Positions 49,101 through 63,589 of a stretch of 64,000 nucleotides of DNA are shown here, piece after piece. A program made the translations under genes and the position numbers. The DNA is from Camarhynchus parvulus (lineage: Eukaryota; Chordata; Aves; Passeriformes; Thraupidae): the NCBI RefSeq assembly GCF_901933205.1, contig NC_044578.1:14036501-14100500 (forward strand). Direction: 5' to 3'. A model generated the notes under the pieces. The model was not told where the DNA came from. It worked only from the letters and a program-made list of their open reading frames with translations, and ran no database searches. Position 1 is the first letter of the stretch; each line of letters starts with the position of its first letter.

Positions 49101-52100
49101 GACCAAAGGACATGTGCTAGAGCTCGTTCAGACACATCTACCCTGACTGCCAGTACCTGTGCTTACTGCCCAGCTTAACTACAAAACCAGAACAGATAAT
49201 GACCCTACTAAGGGAAGCATAGTAATTACTTGGTGTTTTTGCAAAAGTCACTGGTTTTCACCAAATCTTAGAAATCAAGTACCTTTCAGATTCAACCCTG
49301 AGGCCAAATTTGACTGAAATTGACATAGGCCTTACTTTTGTAGGAAACCAACCTTTACAAGTATCCAAGAGATTTAGTTAATAAATTTTGGAAGCACTTC
49401 AGATATTTCAAAACCTGAAACAAAAATGGTTTGGTTCCAGTTGCAGAAACTGTATTTTCTAATATACACAAAAACCTTGGCTTTTTCAATTGCCAAGAGA
49501 ATGATCTTCCAGAACAACTAAAGATATGTTTTATACAGTATGGCAATGATCTTTCTCTATAGACATCAGAAACTGATACTGCTGGATGGCTGCACTTTGT
49601 CACACATAAAAGAAAGACTTGTAATTCGTCTTCCATATGAGCTCCCTTTCCCAATACCTCAAGTCCTAATCTAATAGCAGCTTCTGTAAAACTTTTTCGT
49701 TCCTTCTCAAAATTCTTCTTTTGCTCTCGAAATAGTCTCCATTCTTCCTGGAGACGCTCTCTTTCTTCCAACAAATAGCAGTCTTGTAGTAACAGAGTGG
49801 TGTCATCATCACATGTAAGCTGTTGCTGTAGATACAAAGCAACAAAAGACAAATGTTAATTTGGGAGCGACTTAAGAGATATGGTATTTCCACAGTTTCA
49901 GTTTTACTAGAAAAATGGTTGAAGTTTAATATAGAAACAATGCAGTAGATATCAAGTTGGTGGATAGTGGGGGCAGATTTCAGATAGCAATCAAAATGTC
50001 CCTGTTCAGACAGCCTCACCTTTGTTCAGCCTCCAAAATTATACCTACCAGGAGTAAAAAGTCCTTACATTATTAACCAAGCCACTAGCACAGTTATACT
50101 CAGACCACCCACTAAGTTGTTTTATTTTAAAAGCACAATCAAGGAATGGAGAAAGGCTCAGAGGCAAGAAGAGTGGAACATTAAATAAAATAAACTTGGA
50201 TTCAATTAAGAAAAATAAGAAAAAATAAAGCCTACTACCTGTAAGAGCTGTTGCTGAGTTCTGATCATTTCTTTACATTGCTGAATCTCTAACTCTAACT
50301 TTCCAGTTTCTAGCTCATGGTCTTCTCTTGAAATGACATCTTTTTCATTCAAAGCTCCTGAATGTCCACGTGACACTAAGGGAGAAAAAAAGCATCCTTA
50401 AAGCAAGTTATAAAAACCCCAAGACCTCATACCAGAGACACCTTAGAAGAGTAAAAGTTTTTAGATTCTTTGTTTCAACGTGAAAGACAGATACATAGTG
50501 TACTCAAAGCATTTCTGTCAGAGACAAGAGTTCCAAAATTTGTGCTACATAAGTAATTATGCATCAAATCCAGTTAAAAAAAAAAAAGCAAAAGCAATGA
50601 AAACATGGCTGTTTCACATTCCCCAAGGTAAACCAACCATCTACACTGCAATAAGTGTTACACAAAATCCTCGCTTGCTTCAGCAGTCATTTAAAAGAAA
50701 ACTCAAGACAACTAAAGATTTTTTTTTCACTGACATGCTGTTAGCCCATTCTTCTGAGCCCATTTTTGAAGGGCTTATGTGTTCATAAAAATATGACAGT
50801 AACTATATTTATCACAGATATAAAAAGAAAGCCTTTTCCTTCAAGTCCTGTGAAGGAGAAATGGAGCTAACAAACACTGCATGCATGTTTTCATTCTAGT
50901 AAGGGAATGAATTACAGAAATGGTTCTATTTTGTACAATTACGTACTGGCTTATTTAGCTCAATGCATGCTAAATCACAATGATTGTAATAAGACAAGTT
51001 TTGGTCCCCTGAAGCCAGTATTTGAACATTAATAGAATCCTAAAGGGCTATACTATGGTCACCCCTATAAACTAAAAAAAAACCTAAAAGATGACTCCAA
51101 AAAAAAGAGCAAACAATTGTAACATTATTTCTGATGCTTACTTTTCAGTTAGTTACACCAAATAAAGTATTACAAGCATTCTTGAAATCCTTTCTAGGGT
51201 GTAAACATACTCTCAAAGGCCATCTGCTGTTTTATTTGCAAGTGCATGCATGACCTTCTCAATCTTACTCTTGACAGCAAACATCCCTGTGGTAGTAGCT
51301 GAATTTACTTGCATGGAAAAATAATACTAGGAAAGAATTTTATATATTTTTAGCTGTCTTAATGCTGTTTAACAGCTGGAAATGAGGAGAGTCCAGCACC
51401 ATACCATCAGTTGGTTTGTTTTAGAATGCCACAAGAAGTCCCAGAGGATGTGGCAAGACCAGGCTCTTTAGAGGGAATTACATATTTTGCATCCAATTAT
51501 TTCGAAGTGCCACATCTGCATTACTTTTTCTAAAATGTATTTTATATGTACACATAATGCAGTTGAACACCAACCTTGGTTATCCAGCTTTTCAACGTGA
51601 TTTTTCAACATTCGCCACTGCTTCCTAATGCTATTGGTAAGCTGTTCCCGCACAGTTTCACAAGATAATTCCCACATATTCTCTTTATTTAATTCTCCAA
51701 TATCTTCCTCCTGGTCTGACAGCACCTGTAGAAACAGAAATAAGAAGCTGCAAACCATTTCACCCCTCCAAATACATGTATTTGTTTATATAAATATATG
51801 CATAGATTCAATTTACTGAAGAGAAAGAAAACCCTTACATAAAGATTTTTCCATCCAGGGAAATTTGACTCTCAGGGAGTTCTGGTCCCTGACAGCATAA
51901 TGCTGAGGAGGCAAGTGAGCAGGCAGATCCCAGAAGCCCACCACAGACACTGTGGGTCAGCTAGCAAGGCTCAGTCACTCACATCTTCAACCCAGACAGG
52001 GTCAGACTGCTGAGTTGTGCTGTCAGACTTAGGCAGCAGCTGCTCCAGTATGGGGGCAAGTCATCCAATCAAGAACAGTACTCTCACCTTATAAAGAAGG

Positions 52101-55100
52101 TGATAGAGAACCTAGATGGCTGTTCTACACAGCCATGGCAGTAAACTCTTCAATAAAAATATCCTGTGTAAAGAAATACTAAAATCTGGAAACAAACAAA
52201 CAAAACCCCCCAGGCATCCAAAATCCAGTATGATGCATTGCAATATAGAATTACATACCAGTAGCTATTGCATTTACATTCATTCAAAGAAGATTTTCAA
52301 GCTTTTAATTTGCTCACTGGAAAGAATACACTGTGTATTGTTCACAGAGAGCAGAATATTTATATTGGATGAATTTCACACAAAACACATGATGTGCAAT
52401 CCATTGCAACTCTCAGAAGAAGTTTACTTTCTTTTTAATAATTATCAATTTACTCCAGAACTATACCAAACTGCTACAGAGATTTAATTTTAGCTGAAGA
52501 ATACTCACCAGCCCATCTTCAGATCTTTCTTTAGGTTTTTGTTTCTGTGGTGGAAGAAGTGAAATAATATCTTTCTTCATTTGCTGAAGAACTTTCTTTA
52601 GCTCAGTATTTTCCAGTAAAAGCTGTTTTTGGCGTTGTTCATAATCACTTAACAGAACTTTGTACATTTCTTCCTCGTTTCTGGAAGAAATAATCTTACA
52701 GTAACAACATACCAGCCCTCATACATGCTTCAATTAATGTTGTTCTAAGACAACTACCTGGCTTCTGTCTTATCAGTCCTCCATGCACCTCTCTTCCCAT
52801 CAGCTCTACCAACATAATTTAGAACTTCCATAGCTACAAATGAAAAGGATATTTCAAAGTGTGAAACAATATGCAAAGAGATAAAAATTTAGATGACATT
52901 GCATTTATATGTAGTTATTATAAAAAGATCATATTACTCAAAGATCATATCCCCCTCAAACTTTAGACTCATTAAATCACATGGCCCTGCTTAAAGCAAA
53001 AATAACAATCAAAGGAAAAAAGGTAAGTTTTTGAGTTTTGAAACTCAGAAGGATATATTCTCATCCTGTCTTATCTTTTTAATGCATTTCTTAATGACAC
53101 CTTCATCCCTGTTTCAACCTTTATATTGATGTATCAAGTCTATGCTCATTCTGGCAACAATGCCAGTTTTATCTCCTGTTTAGGGTAAGGAACTTATTCA
53201 TGTTTCTTAAGGTATTCCTCAAAACTTCTGTCCACGTTTGAATAAAGGTAAAATCAAAAAACCCCAACCACACCAACAACAGAAACCCAAACTTGAACTA
53301 GTACTAGCCACCAGAAAACAAGAATGTTAAGTTTTGCTGACCTCAGGGTGAAGTTTCTAGAGCTTACTGAAATGATAGGTAAAGATTTTCTGCAGCCAAA
53401 ATAGGTGATCCTCCTACTGTGTCCTAACCTGGCTGGGCTTAAGCACAAGGACTTAGAGAAAACTAAGTAAGCAGAGAACCATCTTGGCAACAACAGGAAC
53501 AGTTTTCTTCTGGTTTAGTGAACTCAATGAGCTCACTAAAACATGCACTACAGCTGGCAAACAGCTGAGTTTGGGGGCAGCAAGTGGACTAGAGCAGGAC
53601 TTCCCTTCCACTGGAGATAAATTATAGAAATACTTTAAGGGCAGATATATGAACCAAAAGGTACATTTTTTTTTAATACCTAACAACACCCATTTTCATG
53701 GTTACCCATGTATTGATGGTAAATAGCACTGATGAATGTCTTGAACACAATTTCTGGGCAGTACAACATACAAGTACTCATGATAAAGGAGATCTGGTTT
53801 CTCCTCATTTCACATAGTACAGGATGGTATATCTGCCTTGTAGGGTTACTTCCTCTCAAACCTCTCAATACTTGTGCTAACCACAAGCAGAGTATCTCCA
53901 GAGTAAAATCCCATGCAGTGTGCCTTCCTGATGTCAACTGCTTAGAACAACACAGCGTTTATGACATTATCCAAAATCTTGTGATAGCAACAGTAGCAAG
54001 AAAATAGAGGAGAGATGGCTCTAGCATAGCCATTGATTCCTATGGAACCCTAGGAATAAATTTTCCTTAGTAAGGAAAAAAAACCACCAAATAAACAACC
54101 CCACCTCATTAGGTAAAGATCAGCATTTGGTTTATGCTTGGTAAGGAATCTCACGAAACACAATGTAGAAAAGTCTTACACAGTCAGATAACATGAAATA
54201 TCGCTTATTTTCTTTAACATTTCAACATCCAAATAAAATCTGCAAGAGGGCCACATTGCCTTTAATGATAAAAATGCCCAAAATTGGCTCTGGGTAACAA
54301 AGATTACGATAATTTTGCTGTGATAAATTCAAAGAGCTACTTACCTAACTTTTTGTCTTTTTTATTCATGACTAACTGATGTAAGCGCTCCTTTAATTTG
54401 TTATATTCTCTCTCTTTCCTCTTCATATCATGATTGTATTGTGTAGCTCTACTTGAAATTACATTCTGTAACTTCTGAACCTAAAAGCAATGCCACAAAA
54501 GGCTGTTTCTTCCACTAAAGTATAAACATACATTTCTTCAGAAAACCAAAACACATGAGGCAAAACAAAACTTCTATTAAACTATTCTTTTGGTGAAAGG
54601 AAGTGACAAAAGGAATCAGAAGAGCTCTCCCATCCCATGGATTCTGATCTCAGACTTATCTCAGGAGAGGCAGGTTCTTTTCACAGAAACCCATATCATA
54701 AACAGCAGATTATAATACTATAATTTCTCTGAAGTACAACTGAATTCATGTTCTGATAAGTCACATAACCTTTAATGACTTTATTGAACAGAGCAGAGAA
54801 AGATGTATCTTTACTTTCAGTAATTCATGCTCAGGATCTAGGTTTACTCCAATCCTAAAGCATGCTTGTTAGGCTTGCACTAAAAAATAAACTCCTCTTC
54901 CTTGGGGCAGCAGGACATTGAAAGACAGACTACTCCATTTGGTCTAAAAGAACATTAAAACATCACAAAGCAATTTTTGACAGTTCTTAGGGTTGTATTG
55001 TTTGGGTTTTTTTAATTTTACCATTTAACCTTACAAACATACAGCACATTCAATATTTTAAGCTGGAACTCCAGGAAGTTCACTATGAACAGTTAGTACT

Positions 55101-58100
55101 GTTATGCCCAACTGTATGAACATGTTTATGAACACAGAACATCCACAGAAACTTAGAGGAGCCACATTCACAAAAACATGGGAGCCATGTGAAGTACAAT
55201 GCTAGGGAAGGAGCATAAAGGAAACAAATGCCAAACTAAGAAGTGTCATGGATGTCAAAGTGTTTTCTGATCTTAATTGTTTCAAGATATTTAAGTTTAA
55301 TGAGATAGTTGTTGTGAGCTGGGTTTCCCCCCACCTCCCTTCTTATTGGTCTTTTTCTCCCCTCTATAATATAACAAGAAAACCCCAAAAGCCTCTATAC
55401 ACAAATGTTTAAGTAAGTGACAGAATCCTGTTGCTCCTCCTACTTTTTGATATATCTGAACATTCTAAGCTAAAGCTGTACAGAAAATCTCAGAAAACTG
55501 CACATCTGCATTTCTGCAGTACTCTCTATTGCTGCAACTTGGACCTATCCCTTATAGAACCTATTTATCCATATGCAACATGCCAGTCAACTTGAAAGAC
55601 ATTTACCAAACAAAAAACCACATTCAAAATGAGCAATTACAAGACTCCGTGCATAAAAAAATATTCTTCAATATCTATATAATGACTTGTGTTAATGTAC
55701 AAAACAACTCACTTCATCCTTTTCATTTTTAAGTAACTGGTGCAAATTTCTGTTCTTGCTTTGCAGTTGTCTGTCTCTTTCCTGAAGCCCAACTATTTCC
55801 CTTTTAGATAATTCCAACTGTTCCTAGAAAAAGTGTTGATAGTTCAGTATCAATAAGAATTAAAAGCATAAGATTTAAAAAAACCCCAACCAACCAAAAC
55901 AAACAAGCCATGTTAACCAAACTGCCAAACCACCTCACATGAGATATGGCTTAATATTTAACAGATATTATCTTTTACAGTTAGGACTTTTTCATTAAGT
56001 CAGGATTCTGTAAGCATATCTGTACTGTGAGAGTGAGGTGGATATTAAGCAACCTGGATGAATTTGGAACTACAGTTTTACTGGAGCATTTCTGTTGAAT
56101 AATTAAGGGTACAATTAATACAGATATACAGACTGTGACCATAACAATGCAAATGGAACATTCCACATATACAGAGAAGGCTAGACAGATGATCTTGTTA
56201 CAACAGATAGTGCAAAACTAGCATTTTTAAAAGTTCTGTCCATGAATGAAACTCAGACCTAAAACTGGCAGCTTAAATGACAAGCCAAATACAAACTTTT
56301 CCTTCACATGCATACTGAGGTACAAATGTGTAGATATGTTTAAGCAACAAGAACTTCTACACACACCACAGTGAAATACAGGTAACACAATAGTGGAAGT
56401 CAAGAGGATTGCTGTATGGTAGCTGGAAGAGTCTACATGAGGAACCTCACAAGCTGACAGCCAGTTAGATGCCCTGGGATTCATGCAGTACTAAGATGAT
56501 CTCCCTCTCTCCCCTTAACAGCTATTCATCTAGGGAAAGCAAGTGAAGTATTCTAGGACCTTACATTTTAGTGTTTGCATAAAAATCAGTGCAGTTACAG
56601 ATTACTTTCTATCTGTAATCAAAATCCTTCTACAGGAATGACCAATCTCAGCAAGAGGGCTACTATCATTTTGAAAATCTACAGCAGTAATTTTCAAGGA
56701 GACAGTGCTGACCAGCACAAGTGAAAAGCAAACTTTAAAAAAGCACTGAATCATGCACTGAAATATTTTCTCTTTTTTTATATTTTTTTTCTTGATAGAA
56801 TTAAGAGAAAGTCAAGTCTTTTGTAATATGACTGCACATAAAAGTGCACCCAGGAACTTCCAATATATCAGCTACTCCACAGGGACTGGCCTTGAGCATG
56901 TGTTTATTCTGTGATAAAATGAAGCTTAGTAACTTGTGGTTTGACACCAGTTTCTGAGCAATTCTTACAAACAGACTCTGTAGTTGGATGTTTGAGGCAT
57001 CCAACAACAAAAAAACCACATGGAAAAAGCTAATGATATGGAAAAAGACTAAAAACCCCACACTAGAAGAGTTATGTGTGCTTTTACTTGTTACAATTAC
57101 ATCGGGAATTTATCTGTAAGAGCTGGGCATACTCTTTTAAGCAATACTAAATAATGAGAACTAAAGTGTTTAATGTTTTCACCCAAAGTGTACATTAACA
57201 CTCACAAGTCAAACAGTCTTCCCCCTTCCTTGATTAAGGAGGCTAAAATTCCAAGTAATTAGAAGTTCTCTTGTTAGCTCATATTTCATTAACTTTAAGG
57301 CATTTTCATTTGGAAAAAAAAAGACTTCCAAAATCCCCAAAATACACACAAAAATACAACTGTAAATTAGAACTAGGTAGGAAAAAAAAAAAAAAGAAAT
57401 GCTGCATAATTCTAGTGGAATGATCCTTTTTTCTACCTTTAACTTAGAATAGCAGTTCTGCAAGTGATCCATATCACTTCCCAGTTTCAGATGCTGTATT
57501 TCTATTTCTTCCTGAGCTCGGAGGTTCTTGTGCTGCAGTACAAGCAATTCATTCATACAGTTGACCATAGACACTAAATCTAATTCTTTTCCTTTGGACT
57601 CGGCATAAATAGAGGGAAACCCCATCGTTGTTAATTCCTGGTAAAAGACAAGGGGGGAGAGAGGGCAAAATGAGATCAATAACTGGATCAATCTCCCACT
57701 ATTCTCCAAAAGACAGAAACAGTATCAGGTGAAATCCTGTATTAAGGGGGAAACTGTGACTACTTCCCACCAACTTCAGCTTCTGGGCACTGAGGAAGAA
57801 GCATTCTTAATCCAGTCAGTCTTTTTTACCACAATTGATTGTGTGCAGGTGACAACTTTCAGTAAACAGAAAGATCTGGCTTACCCTATCAATATAGGAT
57901 ATACTCTGTTCAATATTCTCTTCTGTGCAGAAGGCACTGAAAAAGCTGTGCATGCTTTTGGATGAAGGCAGTGACAAGCGTAGCACTTCTGAGCTCATGC
58001 TTGTAGGAGATTTCCGTTCTGAGGTATATGGAAATTTAGTTTTGCTATCTAAAAGTTAAACATTAAGAAGAAATCAGCTATTATTTTAATGCATCACATA

Positions 58101-58903
58101 AAATCAAATCCTTATGTATTCAAGTTATTATTTACAGAAATTTAGATTCTATAACAGAGAATTTGATCTAGAATGACATTAAACAATTCACAAGATACAT
58201 ATAAAGCAGAAACTGCCACTGAAGATTTAGACTCAATAACACTTTAAAGTGTTGTACCTTTCAAATTTTACTCATCCACCAAGAAAAAACTGAGCACACT
58301 TCCTTTTTATTGACTTACTACAACACAGGTGAAGAGATGTGCATTCAGTAAAATTCTTATAGAATGTATGGTATGATTATACTTATTAAGTATATGCTGT
58401 AATTTACTCTTCCACTAGGCAGAAATAGGCAAGAAAATATTTACTCCTTTAACAAATTTGTAACCAATTTATTAAGCAAAAGAATATAGAACAAGTAAAG
58501 AAATCTTTGAAAACACAAGATACATTTATAGGCATGATTATAAAAAATAAAATGTGACTGCAAGTTCTTAACCTTTTCATATATGTGCAAGTACAGTATT
58601 TTACATTAGCATGTCTGTAAAGATTCAATCCAAGACAAAGCACTGTTTGTATTATTTACCATGCTGTTTAACTACTCAAATATGCACAAAACTCCAGTCT
58701 CTCTCTAGCTGCTAAAACATTGCTGGTAAAATCAGCAAATCAACTAAATTCAGAATATTCCCAGTTTACCTGATGACAGCAGCGGCACAGTAACAGTCCT
58801 CCAATCTCCCATAGCAACAGAGACAGGCTGGGTACCTGAGCAACTGGTTCAGCAGCAAAGTATTCAGTACAATTGCTGGCAACGTGTGTTACGTAGGCAT
58901 CTC
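45475..58903 (-). CDS. SSX2IP: SSX2IP (afadin- and alpha-actinin-binding protein, ADIP)
   Basis: Coiled-coil protein of centriolar satellites and adherens junctions that helps anchor microtubules and links afadin to alpha-actinin. Thirteen coding exons: 58770-58812, 57885-58048, 57437-57637, 55713-55823, 54345-54480, 52758-52833, 52509-52680, 51575-51725, 50239-50375, 49658-49825, 47475-47583, 46529-46649, 46200-46350. They total 579 residues; human has 614. Start MGDWRTVT and matching stretches such as [77 protein letters not shown] and [19 protein letters not shown] show orthology. The C-terminal two exons are much diverged from human but end LP likewise. The start lies in an exon with an acceptor at 58904-58905, so a non-coding first exon lies further right. 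The exon 11 donor appears to be GC. Confidence 0.93.
45494..45499 (-). terminator. SSX2IP polyadenylation signal
   Basis: The minus strand reads AATAAA within GAACAATAAACGTG, about 700 bases beyond the SSX2IP stop. It is a reasonable end for the transcript; other shorter ends are possible. Confidence 0.55.
48495..49160 (-). mobile_element. Old, strongly diverged CR1-like relic in an SSX2IP intron
   Basis: Pieces in order match the reverse complement of old amniote CR1: GGGTCAGACAGGTTGGCC, CTGTCTCAAACAGTGGCC, then around 48915 TTATAAATTTTAATCACATCCCACTCC followed by a GCTGTTCTATAA-like stretch. The match is broken and diverged, suggesting an insertion before the bird radiation. The exact ends are not visible. 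Confidence 0.55.
58770..58903 (-). other. SSX2IP: SSX2IP exon with 5' leader and start codon
   Basis: An acceptor (TTTTAG at 58909-58904) opens this 134-base exon. It has 91 bases of leader, then the start codon at 58812 in a good context (G at -3 and +4). The donor follows after 43 coding bases. A four-codon upstream frame, ATG CCT ACG TAA, lies at 58889-58900. Confidence 0.75.
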
Positions 58904-60269
58904 CTAAAATAGCAAGAGCATTTTAGATTAACAAAAGCAGCTAATACAGCTAAAAGGTTAAAGAAGGCACAGGAGAGTGACTACTGAACTTGAACCACGT
59001 GAAGTTTTTCTACTTCTTTACACTAAATTTGGAACATAGTAAGCACAGCAAATAGAATACTGTAAAAATGATGCATTTATCTATATTTATCCTTAACTGT
59101 CTTTTAACTAAAGCCAAAATGCCATGCACACATGAAAATTAAGACTCATGGATCACTAGTTGTTTCTGTTGATGTATATCAGAAAAACCAGAGCAAGACA
59201 AATATTTTTTTTCCTGCCATATATAACCTAGAAGCAATTTTATTACTTGCATGAAGTTTTAACATATGTCTGTCCCATTGTTACTTAAAGAGATGTATTA
59301 CAAAGGCTCCAGAGAAGATATATTGGCAGGGGGCAAAGGAGCTTTTAATAAATATTTAACCATTTAAATTAACTTGCACATTTATTAATATTGCCTTTCC
59401 CTAGCAAATTGCTTGCTCCCTTGCAGAAACCCCAAAACTGTTGAAGGAAACCAACAGGAGAAGCCTTACCCTGTTGGCACAGGCTCAGTACAGCACTGTC
59501 CCTCTGGAAACCAAAGGAAAGCCACCCACTCAAAAGAAAGAACAAACTGATTGTCCCCTCACCCCACCTCCACCACACAGTAAGAAGGCACATAATAGCA
59601 TTAGTTATCTCTCACCGCTGGAAACTTTAAATCCAGCTTGGATGCTAAAGATTTGGACAGCACAACCCATCAGCTGTTAGGGGAACAATGATACTTCAGG
59701 GAAACAAACTTTCCACCTGACAGAAAAGAAAGCCTCTTTGTTTCAACCAACACTTTGGAACAAAGTCTAAAGTCTGTTTCAGATGGATTCAGTAGATTTT
59801 AGAGCACAGGGATGGTCTTCCCTAACCCCTTGCCAGTGTTCCAATAAACACACTTTGGCTAAGCAACTTCTAAATTTCTGACACCAAAACCTTGTATTTT
59901 TACCATTGTGGAAAAAATATAATTTAGGTGGGGAAAGAAGGGAAGGAATGGGAGGGGGAGTGTTTTGTTAGCCCTAAGGTCTGTTGAGAACACAAAGACG
60001 GTAAAAATCCTTATCAAATGACAAAGCACAAAATACAGTGTCCAAAGAAACACCAAGTTTTTAAGAGATCATACTGGTGAACAGTCACAGAATGCTCAGC
60101 ATTAAAAAACCCCTCTAAGTAATTATCCAGTGGGATGAACATTTTTTTCCCCAGGTTCATAAACGTACATGGGAAAAAAGGTAAACAGCTATTCCTCATG
60201 TGTTGTAATTTAGTGGCTCCTGAAAACTTTCAGAGCAGAAAGTACACACAAGGCAGCAAGAAAACAGTA

Positions 60270-60311
60270 ATGTTCTATGTATGATCAATGTAATGATCAT
60301 ACATAGAACAT
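60270..60311. repeat. Perfect inverted repeat, 18-bp arms, 6-base loop
   Basis: Arms at 60270-60287 and 60294-60311 are exact reverse complements around the loop ATGTAA. An 18-base stretch across the loop (60281-60298, ATGATCAATGTAATGATC) recurs exactly at 60322-60339, so a direct copy lies beside the hairpin. It could form a cruciform or RNA stem. Confidence 0.9.
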
Positions 60312-63300
60312 CAATGTTCTAATGATCAATGTAATGATCTAGTTGCTGTTCTTGTTAAAGAAATGTTCTGCTTTGTCTCTACACTTGATTTATGCATATT
60401 TTTCAATTTCCCCCCCCATAGAAGCAAGATGCTCACAAATTAACTCGACAACAGTGCCTTTTAAACAAAATTCAAAGTCAGTAAGTATTAAGAGAACACA
60501 CTTCTTACATTCTACTTTATTTCTGCTGGATCCATCAGACAGATAAATGCACAAACAAGAGAAAAAGGCAGCAAATTAAGGCACAAGTACATTTTCATTA
60601 CTGACATCACAACCCTGCAATCTTACAATATTTTCCAAAAGATTATTAAGAATCTTAAGATACAAGTTCCATCAACGACTGTTGGAAAGTCCACAAAAAT
60701 ACTTATCTCATTTTAGATATGCTGCTACTTCCAAACAAACTGGCTTTTATTCTTTAACAGACTGCACCCACACTCCCTGCACACACAGTATTATCAACCC
60801 CCAGGTCTCTCTGCACTGACAGTACTATTCTGACACAGCATCTGCCACCCTAAATGATGTCTGACTGGAAGCAGCACTAATCCAGGTGTAGGAATGCAAT
60901 GATTCTCTAAATTTGCACCCTGCAAGTCACACAGATTCATTCAGAGCAGGTGCTTTAGCAAGAATACCCTGTACACAGGGATTTGTTACAGTTAATTCCC
61001 TACCAGGTTCAGTGACTTGCCCAAAACCCTGTAACCACCCATTGCTTTCTAGAGGTAATTGCCCCAACTGGGTGTCACTTCCTCTCCCAAGCAAGGAATT
61101 CCTGGAGGCCAAGACACAGATGGATTGTGCAAGAATGAGCCTCTGGGACCCAACTTCCAAAGTGTGAATACAAGAGCAGAGCCATCTCACTGAAAAAAGA
61201 AATCTTATATCCAACAAAAAGACCCAAACATACACCCCACTAAAATCACAGAGGGCTTGATTACACCAAGGAAGTAGTTATCAAACCAAGGCATTTAAGT
61301 GCTAGTTGGAATGCAGCAAAGTACAAAAACCCCAAGGAACTTTTATAAAAGCACTGTCACGGTAATAACATACCAGAACTTCTTTGAAAGCCACCTTGGG
61401 AATTTTTGGACAAAAAAACCACAGAAGTATTTCCAGAACCTTCTAGATAATTCATTAATAAATACATCTTTCTTTTCAAGAACATGGCTAAGTTCAAAAT
61501 TAGTATATGTCATAAGTTCAAAGAGCTCAAAGAAGCTGTTAATAAAAGTACTGGCTTGTGTTTTCGGGGACAGGAGAGGAACTGACAAGTGTGCCAAGAT
61601 TTAAGACAGAAATCTGATTAATTAAGTCTGAGTTCAGGCTATATAAAAACTTGAAAGTCATAAGCAGCAAGAAGTAGAATTATAAACTTAACATAAAAGC
61701 ACACTTAAAATTTCTAAATATCATGTTTAAACTTGAAAAGGAGCAGTTGTAACTGGGTTTGTAAAACACACTCAAACAACAGCAGAGAATTGCCACAGTG
61801 CTGTGCTGTGATCATATTGCACCATCTGGTCATCCCTAACCCAGACAGGGTGTGACACAAGTGGGACATGCAGTATCTGCCAACCCAGAAAACTTCTACC
61901 CCTGCCAAGGTAGGGAGGATATGGAAAGTCACCTCTGGAGAGGTGCAATGCCACAGAAAAGAGTTTGAAGAGTCAGCATCAACCAGAAATAGCCTACCAT
62001 TCCTTCTCTGTGTATTTCAAACACTACAACTTGTGACATGCATGTGTTTCAACTTGTAAAACTGTGGGGGTACTTAGCATTTACTTGAAGACCAATGTGA
62101 TTCTTTTCTACCAAAATAATACCAAAGGGAGCTATGGAGCTGCTTAAAGCTTTTACACTTGTCTAGTAATCCACAGATGTCACACAGATGGCTTTTATCT
62201 GGACAGACAAAGAGAAACAGAACTCTAGGTAAATTTAGGGTGCACTCTAGACATGACACTGAAAGTTTACAAATACATCCCTGATAATGCCATGACATAT
62301 ACTTGCTTTAATTTGTGTAATTGCCATAGAAGTCCCTGCATTTCCTCCCTAGAGTTCTGACATTTATTGTCTCTCTACACAACTCCTAATAACAGTTTAT
62401 CATTAGCACTAATATATGTATTATATCCAGTGATAATGGTACAGTAAAAAGAATACCTTTCTCTAAAAATCTACTCATTCTAGTGACCTTTATTTAAAAA
62501 TGTAATTTTAATGATGGCTCTTGTAATTAAATCTGAGCCCAGATTTTTCTTCCCACACGTTCAAAATTGTGGCAATTTAATCATTAATCTATTAGCTTCA
62601 AAATGAGGGTGAAGAAATCCCTCAACTTATCCACATTCCATGGAAACTTAGAGCAATATCAGATTTTCAGGTGAATTTCCCAGTAGCATAAACAATCAAG
62701 TCCAGTTACCCAGCCTCTGGGTATGAAGTCTCCGTTCACCCTGAATGCATCATACTCAAAAATCCCAACTACATTCCTCTCCTCCATTTTACTTAAAAAA
62801 ACAAACAGGAAAGCAAATTAAAATTACCAAAGGCTTTAAGAAAAGAAATATTCAATCTTCTCAACACATATAATTACACAAGAATATACTCTTACATCTG
62901 ATAAAATTCAGTGTTCAATGACTGATCTGTCGTGGTCTTTGCCTCAAACACTCAAGTTACAAGGAATATAATCTGATGCACTACCTCAAGATTCAACTCC
63001 ACACGCTACATACAGAGACGACTGAAATTCTGTTACTTCAATCAGTGAAAAAATTGAAACACATGGAAACATTTTATCTAGCTCCCAAATTCCTACCCCA
63101 TTTTGAACTGACACGATGGATTTCACATTAGCATTTTCCTATCACTAAACAATAACTCTATTGTTAATCTTCAAAATTGCATTTCTCCCTTTGCATTCAC
63201 AAACCATTTACTATATGTAGCCAGAGCAGAACATTCTGTTTCCAAATCTCCCTATGTCACAGACAAGAGAACCTCAGAAACCATCTTCTGCATGTCCTCC

Positions 63301-63589
63301 TCTTCTTCCTGAGGTCAGCTTGAGCCAAACTTTACAGCTGGCTGTCTCTGCAAGCAGGCAACTTTTAAAAAGAAAAGCAAACTGCTGTCTTATTAGTTCC
63401 TAAAGTTGGTGAGATATTTACTGGGGAGAGCCAGAACTAGCATTACAGATATCACAAATTAGGAAACTTACTTGTTTTAGCAGCATGAAACCTGAAAGCT
63501 AAATCAGGCATGGAATGCAGGAAGATAAGTACATAATTTCTCTAGAGATTACCAGGGAACTCAAGGAATACCTCCCCTGTAAAACCTAG

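Noticed and set aside
57209..57709. 166-codon frame that contains SSX2IP sequence
   Set aside because: Only 57437-57637 is exon; both ends are intron read-through beyond good splice sites.
60780..60900. Possible CR1 fragment (CAACCCCCAGGTCTCTCTGC)
   Set aside because: One short CR1-like phrase with no neighbouring matches; likely chance.
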